The notes under the pieces are model-generated. The model was not told the DNA's origin. It ran no database searches and saw only the letters and a list, made by a program, of their open reading frames with translations. DNA of 64,000 nucleotides from Coleophoma eucalyptorum (taxonomy: Eukaryota > Ascomycota > Leotiomycetes > Helotiales > Dermateaceae): contig JALRME010000031.1 of NCBI GenBank assembly GCA_026120035.1, positions 62,001 through 126,000 on the forward strand, in the 5' to 3' direction. Positions 57,694-64,000 of this stretch are shown one piece after another (within the stretch, counting starts at the first letter, position 1; each line of letters begins with the position of its first letter). The position numbers and the translations under genes were made by a program.

Positions 57694-60289
57694 ATAAAAA
57701 AGATTACGCCTATTGGGGATAGCCTACTATAATATCCTAATTCGAGATTTCAATCCGTATTAGAGGATATTCGGTATCGCCTTACTATTGGAACTCAAAT
57801 AGCTATAATTCTTAAGATCTTATAGACAATTAGTAAATTAGGGTTTGATTTAGTACGAAGCAAACCAGTAGAAGTCGTTAGTACTTAACGCTAAAGAGAG
57901 TATTTAGAGACTCTTAAGAACCCTCTCGCGATAGAGGAAATTATCAAGAAAGAAGTAGAGATAGTTAGAAAGACCTATTTATTCTTTGAAACCCCTATAC
58001 CGGAAGTACTCCGAATCGTATCCGACCTAGATGTTATACTTATTTAATATAAACATCCTATCTACTATAGGATTGACTATACCTAATAAACTTACTCGAG
58101 ATTATTCTTTAGTATCGATAAGTTAATAAAGAAGAACTAAGAGCTCGAAAAATAAAGGAAAGGATAAATTAAGAGATAAGAGGGATTTTAGTAACCCTAA
58201 CGTACTTAAGGGTATTATCTAGTCCTTAGAAACTTAATTATCTAAATCAACTCGAAAGTTGGATAATAACTTTAGTTAGATTATAATACTCCTTATAGAG
58301 AGGTTATTAGTTCAACTAATACCTATATAAGAATAAGGAGGTTCGATTATATCTATACCTTTATCTAGAACGCCTTCGCTTCGCGAAAGAGCTAGACTAG
58401 TATATATTCCTTTTTTCGGGAACGAAGATATTTCTCCCTAAATCCCTTTCGAAACCCTACCGACTTAGATTGATCGAATAAAAAGAAGTAAGCTAATCGA
58501 GAAAATTATCCTACTTAATAATAGTATTACTCTAACCTTTAAGGAATAGAGAATTTTAGTTATAGATCAACTTAAGGTTAATACTAATTATTATCTAACG
58601 TCTAGAGCCTATAGGGCCTTAGTATAGGAAACTATAATAAGGAAAGCTCGAAAGTATCTAAGGCCTCGATATACCTCCGACCTAGATCTATTCTAGATGG
58701 TAGAAGAGATAATCGCTCTATTAGGAATCTATTATCTAATAGATAACGAAACAAAGAAGGCTCAAAATAAGTTCTATAACCTATAAATATTATTAAGAGA
58801 AACCTTCTTAGAATTCTAGGCTCGATTCCTAGATATAGTAACTAAAGGAAGAGTTCCTCGATCTAAATAATTCTTCTCTCTATAGAATAAGATAATACCT
58901 TGATTATAAGATACTATACTTAATAATAAGAGACAATAGAATCAAGATTATAATTTTATAGTCGAGAATATATTATCTATTAATAATAAGTATCGTCGAA
59001 ATATAGAACGAAATCCTTTGGCTTTTATAAAGAAATCGGTTATAATAAGTACTATTATAAAACCGACCTAAAAGGTATTCGATATACCTTCGACTAGAAC
59101 TACTTATATCTAAATTCCTAAACCTATAGTTTATCCTATAGTAACTAGAAACAGAATAAGAACAACCATCCTACGACCTAAAGATATTCTATCTTATCAA
59201 CTAGGACCTTTAGATTAATATTATACCTATAGGAAGCCTAGTTATTTCTCTTCTAGTTACCCTAGTAAGCCTACTATAAAGGAATTAGATCCTAATAAAG
59301 CGGAAGAAGAATTAGAATAGTTAGAATCTAATAGTGATATCGGAGAGGAATCAGAACCGAATCAGATAGAAAACGAAGAAGCCTAGGAAAAGACTCCTTC
59401 CTAGGTTTAAGAAGATATAATCTATTAAAGTTAGATTTAAAGTTACTATTAGGTAGCGAGCCCTTCCTAATCTCTAGTACTCTAAGTATAAATAGATTCG
59501 GAATAATTACGAATTCCTTAATAGACACTAGAGTAAATAGTTATTTATTTATTAATTACGCTTTTGCTAAACGTTTAAGTAAGGCCTTAGGAGTCAAGAT
59601 ATAGAAATTACCTTATTCTATAGCTATACGAGGATATAAAGAAGAGGTCTAAAATAGGACTTCTTATTATATTCGATTGTATTTTATTATTAAGGGCTAA
59701 TGTATTTATAACTACTCTTTTGTTATTCTTAACCTAGGGAACTAGGATGTTATAATTAGAAACAAGTAGATAAAGCGATTTAGACTTAAAGTAGATCTAA
59801 TGTATAATTGGTTTATTTAGTCTTTATAATATCTACTAACTCTTAGATAGGATAAAAAGCTATTATTACTCTACTAGTAATACCTTATTAAGTACTTAGA
59901 TATCTAAGCTAATATAAATCGAAGGGACTATTAGTTAGAACGTAGTATTTAACGCTAAAGAACTATAGTTATAAGAATTTAGCCTAGTACTCCTAGAATT
60001 CTACGAATCCCGAAAGTACTACGAAACCCATCCGATACGGATAGGAGTTACCAACTAGGTAAAAAGACTATTCCTAAGCAATAGAGAGGTTAAGTAATAA
60101 CTAAGTCGAATTTTATCTATAAAATTAGTATAAATATATTCTATTATTAGATAAAGAGAAGGAAGAATAAGTTCTTTCAAACTAGCCTCTATAAAATCGA
60201 TCGTATTAGAGAAGAGATAGTTAGAAACCCCTTAGATAATATCGATATCCTATAATTAATCTAGAACTAATTATCCTCCGACTATAATA

Positions 60290-61170
60290 CTTTTTAGGAT
60301 GTATTTTCAAAAACTACTTTAAATATCCTACTACTATATCGGTTGTACGATTATAAAATCTATTTGAAAGTACTACTTCCTAATATATTCTTACTTCTAT
60401 ACCGATAGTCCTTCGAAGAGCTTTAGGCTACAAAGGAATACCTAATAGATAATTTAGAAAAAGGCTTTATTACTAATAGTAATAACCCTTTTGCCTTATT
60501 AGTACTATTTATTAAGAAAGTAGATAGTACCTTATGATTTTATATTAACTATAGAAAGCTAAACTTCTTAATTAGGAATAATCCTTACCCTATTCTATAA
60601 ATAGATAAGCTTTTGATAAGAATATCAAAGGCTAAGGTGTTTACTAAGTTGGATATTCGTTAGGTATTTTATAGGATCCGAATAGACCTCGAGTCAGAGG
60701 ATTATATTAGCTTTCGTACTCGTTATAGACTATACAAATATAAGGTCCTACCCTTTAGATTATATAATAGCCTTACTACCTACTAAAGGTATATAAATAA
60801 TATCCTAATAGATTATCTAGATAACTTTTATACTACCTACCTAGATAATATCCTTATCTATTTAAAGAATATAGAGGATTACTAGAACTATATTAAATTA
60901 GTATTAGGAAGGCTTCGAGAGGCTAGACTATAAGCTAATATCAAGAAGAGCGAATTCTATATAACTTAAACTAAGTATCTTAGTTATATTCTAACTATAA
61001 GGGATATCGAGATCGATCCTAATAAAGTAGAACCTATTAAGAATTAGAAGGTACCTATTATAATTATAGGTATCAAATCCTTTCTAGGATTCTATAGATT
61101 CTATCGATAATTTATTAGAGACTTTAGGAAGATTATAAAGCCTATAAGTAATATTATAAGGCCTTTAGAA
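60290..61170 (+). pseudogene. Gypsy reverse transcriptase relic
   Basis: Readable across stops: NPFALLVLFIKKVDSTL, INYRKLNFLIRNNPYPI, KVFTKLDIRQVFYRIRI, YKVLPFRLYNS, YLDNILIYLKN (the YLDD box with its second Asp changed to Asn), then IKSFLGFYRFYRRFIRDF. This order is typical of Ty3/Gypsy RT. Confidence 0.85.
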
Positions 61171-61181
61171 CCTTTTATATA

Positions 61182-63041
61182 ACGTACGGGATAAGCGGAT
61201 AGTATAGATAAGCGAATGGTACAATCTCGTTATAAATTTACTACCTTTACCTTATACTATAATTTTTCTATAACCAACCATAGGATCTACTTTAAACGAA
61301 CGCTAGCTTATCCTTGCCCTCTAAGCTCTTAAAAATAATACTATACTTACCGTACGGAAGGCTGCAAAGATCTATAAGGTCTTATATATGACCCTAATAC
61401 GTTATATTAAAGGGAAACCTCCTTAGGCCGATATAACAGTCAAATTACGAAAGCTTACAAACCTAGAAGAAGAGACTATTGTTAATAGGTTACTTAACCT
61501 AGATTCCTAAGGATTTCCTATACGAATCTCTAGTGTTAAAGATATAGTAGATCTTCTCCTTCGCGTACGTAACGCGTCTCCGGTCGGATAGAAATAGGCT
61601 ACGAACTTTATAAAACGACAACTACGAATTAAAATATACCAAACGCGTTCGTATGATAATTAGAGAGCCCTTTGCGAAGATCCAATAAAGATTTAGGCTT
61701 GGTTTAGGCTTATATAGAATTTTATCGCGAAATTTAGGATATATATTAAGGATATCTATAACTTTAACGAGACTAGGTTTATAATAGGCTAGATCGGAAC
61801 TACGATAGTTGTTATAAGCTTCGATCGTACGACGAGACCAAAGCTACGTCAGCCTAGTAATCGGGAATAGGTTATAGTTATTTAGGGAGTCAATTCGGAG
61901 GGCTAGGCTATCCCGCTATATATTGTTTTTAAAGGCAAAAATCTCCTAGATTCCTAGTATCCTCGAGAGCTATTCCTAGCTAGCTAAAGGGCTAGTGTCT
62001 CTGAAAATGGCTGGATATCTAATAAAGTATCTCTAGAATGACTAGAGTACTTTGATAAGTATACCCGTACGAAGACAATAGGGAAATATCGTCTCCTTAT
62101 CCTAGATAGCTACGAAAGTTATATATTAGCTGAATTCTAGGAATACGCCTATACGAATAATATTCTTACACTCTATATACCTCCTTATTTATCCTATCTA
62201 CTCTAGCCTTTGGATGTTAGTTGTTTTAGGCCTCTAAAGAAAGTATATAGGTTATAAATTAAGAATATCATACGTAGTCGGATTTCTTATATTTCTAAGG
62301 AATCTTTTATACTAGTATTTATAAAGGTATTTAAAGCTACCTTTACCAAAGCAAATATCTAGGGAGGTTTTAGAGGGATAGGACTTGTTCCGTACGACCC
62401 TAAGAAGGTCCTATCAAAGCTAGATATTCAATTATCGACTCCAGTACCTGAAAGCTTACGTCTCTTAACCTCCCACTCGTGAGTCTATAAAACACCACAA
62501 ACAGCCAAAGAAGCAGTCAAACAAGCAACTCTTATTAAGAGTAGAATCGTACGATATTATAGTAGTTCTCTAATACTAATTTTGGACTCTATCGATAGAT
62601 TATAGAAAAGTATAAGCTAGATTAGTTATAAACTTATACTTCTTAAAGTAGAGGTTATAAGACTTCAAACTACGAATAAAGAGCTAAGCCGTCGTCGACG
62701 TACGAAACGAAAGGTACTCTAATAAGGCGGAAGTCTTACTATAGGAGAGGTCCAAGAAATAGAAGAAGAATAGGCTATTTAGATCCAAATTTCAATAGAA
62801 CAAGGACAAAATAAAGAGAGGAAACCATGGGTCGAGTCATATGATCGGCGCTATAGAGCCTATAGAGAGACTAGGTATAACAAACGAACCTACTAGGCTA
62901 GTAGAGTAGCTTCGTATGATTCTAATGATATAGAGGAATAGTTATTTAGAGCTAGGGTTATTAAGTTATTAGTGTTTCTATAAAATAGGGTTTCAAAGTT
63001 GTACCATTCGCTTATCTATACCATCCGCTTATCCCGTACGT
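61182..63041 (+). mobile_element. Pogo/Fot1-type DNA transposon (copy C), full length
   Basis: It is 1,860 bp with 43-bp inverted repeats (left ACGTACGGGATAAGCGGATA, right ending CCGCTTATCCCGTACGT) and TA on both sides (61180-61181, 63042-63043). It is inserted between the Gypsy RT tail (ISNIIRPLEPF) and the RNase H start (SKEYNNTFKELQ). It is nearly the same sequence as copy A, including the uninterrupted CTTAC site where Copia 2 entered copy A. The transposase has the same domains and is likewise interrupted by stops. Confidence 0.9.
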
Positions 63042-63043
63042 TA

Positions 63044-63530
63044 GTCTAAAGAATATAATAATACTTTTAAAGAACTCTAGTACTAGTTGCTTACGATATA
63101 AGGAACCTACTACTTCGATCTCGAACTCCTTACGAAGCTAGAAATAAATACCTTAGATAGTATAATTATAGGAGTACTTTCTTAAGAATATATAGATAAG
63201 AACTAGTACCCTATAGGATTTACCTCTTATATACTAGTTGGATCTAAAGTCAATTAGGAAATCTATAATAAAGAACTATTTACTATTATAGAATCCTTTA
63301 AGAAGTAGCAACCTAAGCTTATATTAGTTTAAAGCTAAGTCGGAGTATATTCGGATTATCGATCTTTAGAATACTTTATAACTACTAAAGTCCTAACTAC
63401 TAAATAGGTTAGATAGATAGAATTCTTATCTAACTTTAATTTTATAATTATATATACCTTAGCTAAGAACAACTAAAAGGCTAATATCTTAAGTCGAAGA
63501 GAGTAAGATATTTAGACTTACGATATTATT
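63044..63530 (+). pseudogene. Gypsy RNase H relic
   Basis: Reads SKEYNNTFKELQ, DSIIIGVLSQEYIDKNQYPI, GFTSYILVGSKVNQEIYNKE, LFTIIESFKK and, further on, AKNNQKANILSRRE, the RNase H and ADxLSR tail of Gypsy pol, with several TAG/TAA codons. It is the direct continuation of the RT at 61170. Confidence 0.8.
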
Positions 63531-63592
63531 AAGTATAATAGTCGTTCGAGGGTTCTTCTAAGAATAAACCGACTAGATAAAAGGATTGTTAT

Positions 63593-64000
63593 TGTTGGTT
63601 CACCCTACGGTAAACACTGTCTAATCTCTGTCGAGTACTCGGATCAGAGTCCGGTTCACTAGGAGTTCGAGCTCGACTCCGTAGGGTATTAGGTTCACGT
63701 TAGACCTATATAATCGGTAAGACGATAGACGTACTATACGCTTAGGTCACCTTTTCTTCTAAAGGTAATCTAAGTATATTATAGCTGTTGTCTATAATGT
63801 CTATCCTTCTAAGAGTAGGTATCTCTACTACTTAAATACAACTAGGTTACCCCTTTTTTCCTTGCTTAAGGCTGACCCCTTATGTTCGTACGGACTTCCC
63901 TTTACCTTGCTTTTGTCTAGACCGAGTTGTATCAAGTTCTACAAAGTAATTACTTTTTCCTTTCGGGAGCTTCGTATGGATCGGGAAGCATCCTAGTAGA
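63593..64000. repeat. LTR-like sequence (family 4), partial
   Basis: Begins TGTTGGTTCACCCTACGG inside the Gypsy frame and has no coding continuity with it. The same TGTTGG start is shared by the Copia 1, Copia 2 and family 3 LTRs. A hairpin CCCTACGG (63603) and CCGTAGGG (63679) lies near the start. It is less AT-rich and seems less mutated. It runs off the window, so its end and nature are unproven. Confidence 0.45.

Larger units (their letters stand above)
57394..63592 (+). mobile_element. Gypsy-type LTR retrotransposon, RIP-degraded, split by Pogo copy C
   Basis: The 5' LTR (57394 to about 57693) begins TGTAAGAACCTGAC and shares its ends with the solo LTR at 31381-31818. Internal frames, all plus strand and full of TAG/TAA, give a gag-like stretch (about 57850-58030, FFETPIPEVLRIVSDLD), a protease-like stretch (about 59490-59600, NYAFAKRLSKALGVK), reverse transcriptase (about 60290-61170) and RNase H (63044-63530). 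The RT and RNase H are separated only by Pogo copy C. The integrase and 3' LTR are missing within the window: another LTR-like sequence begins at 63593. Confidence 0.85.

Noticed and set aside
63590..63690. tRNA-like structure near the right edge
   Set aside because: A T-arm-like palindrome is present but no anticodon arm, D-arm or acceptor pairing can be built.

Overview
The window looks like a filamentous ascomycete (Pezizomycotina) contig. The evidence is short 45-65 bp introns with GT/GC-AG borders, a fungal 5S rRNA gene standing alone, a fungal highly reducing polyketide synthase, fungal-only protein families, and AT-rich transposon islands full of TAG codons in the style of repeat-induced point mutation (RIP). 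I cannot fix the class or genus.

Layout. (1) 1-17.6 kb is a gene island: a PTH11/rhodopsin-like membrane protein cut by the window edge (minus), a RutA/luciferase-like flavin monooxygenase with five exons (3643-5144), a small secreted protein with a class II hydrophobin-like cysteine pattern (6768-7235), a 5S rRNA gene (complement 8347-8465), an intact MFS transporter (9579-11321), an arylsulfotransferase-family gene broken by a frameshift in an A-run (13563-15382), and an F-box gene (complement 16127-17010). (2) 17.7-26.8 kb is an AT-rich island with a fold-back TIR element (19400-20167) and a decayed Copia retrotransposon (20268-26283, minus). (3) 27021-30203 is a secreted Ser/Thr-rich repeat protein with a 45-bp minisatellite and an assembly gap. 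(4) 31.2-32.8 kb holds LTR relics of three families. (5) 32.9-48 kb is a polyketide-type cluster: a truncated BBE oxidase (minus), an intact alpha/beta hydrolase (plus), a cytochrome P450 (minus) and, divergently, a very large HR-PKS ending in a carnitine acyltransferase domain (38491-47982). (6) 48.1-64 kb is nested transposons: a Pogo/Fot1 element split by a Copia element, then a second Pogo relic cut by a Gypsy element, itself split by a third Pogo copy, and finally a further LTR-like sequence running off the window.

The main story is the polyketide cluster. Its PKS keeps every expected domain in order (KS-AT-DH-cMT-ER-KR-ACP-CAT) but carries five in-frame stops and two frameshifts, and the acyltransferase has Asn where the family has its catalytic His. 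The neighbouring P450 has Gln for the invariant Glu of ExxR and an unspliceable-looking exon junction. The BBE oxidase has lost its N-terminal half. Only the alpha/beta hydrolase looks intact. The cluster is squeezed between RIP-degraded islands, and four of the five PKS stops, like the BBE stop, fit C-to-T change at CpA. I read it as a recently dead biosynthetic locus.

Coordinates of exons are my own reading of splice sites and conserved protein frames. No search or composition calculation was run.
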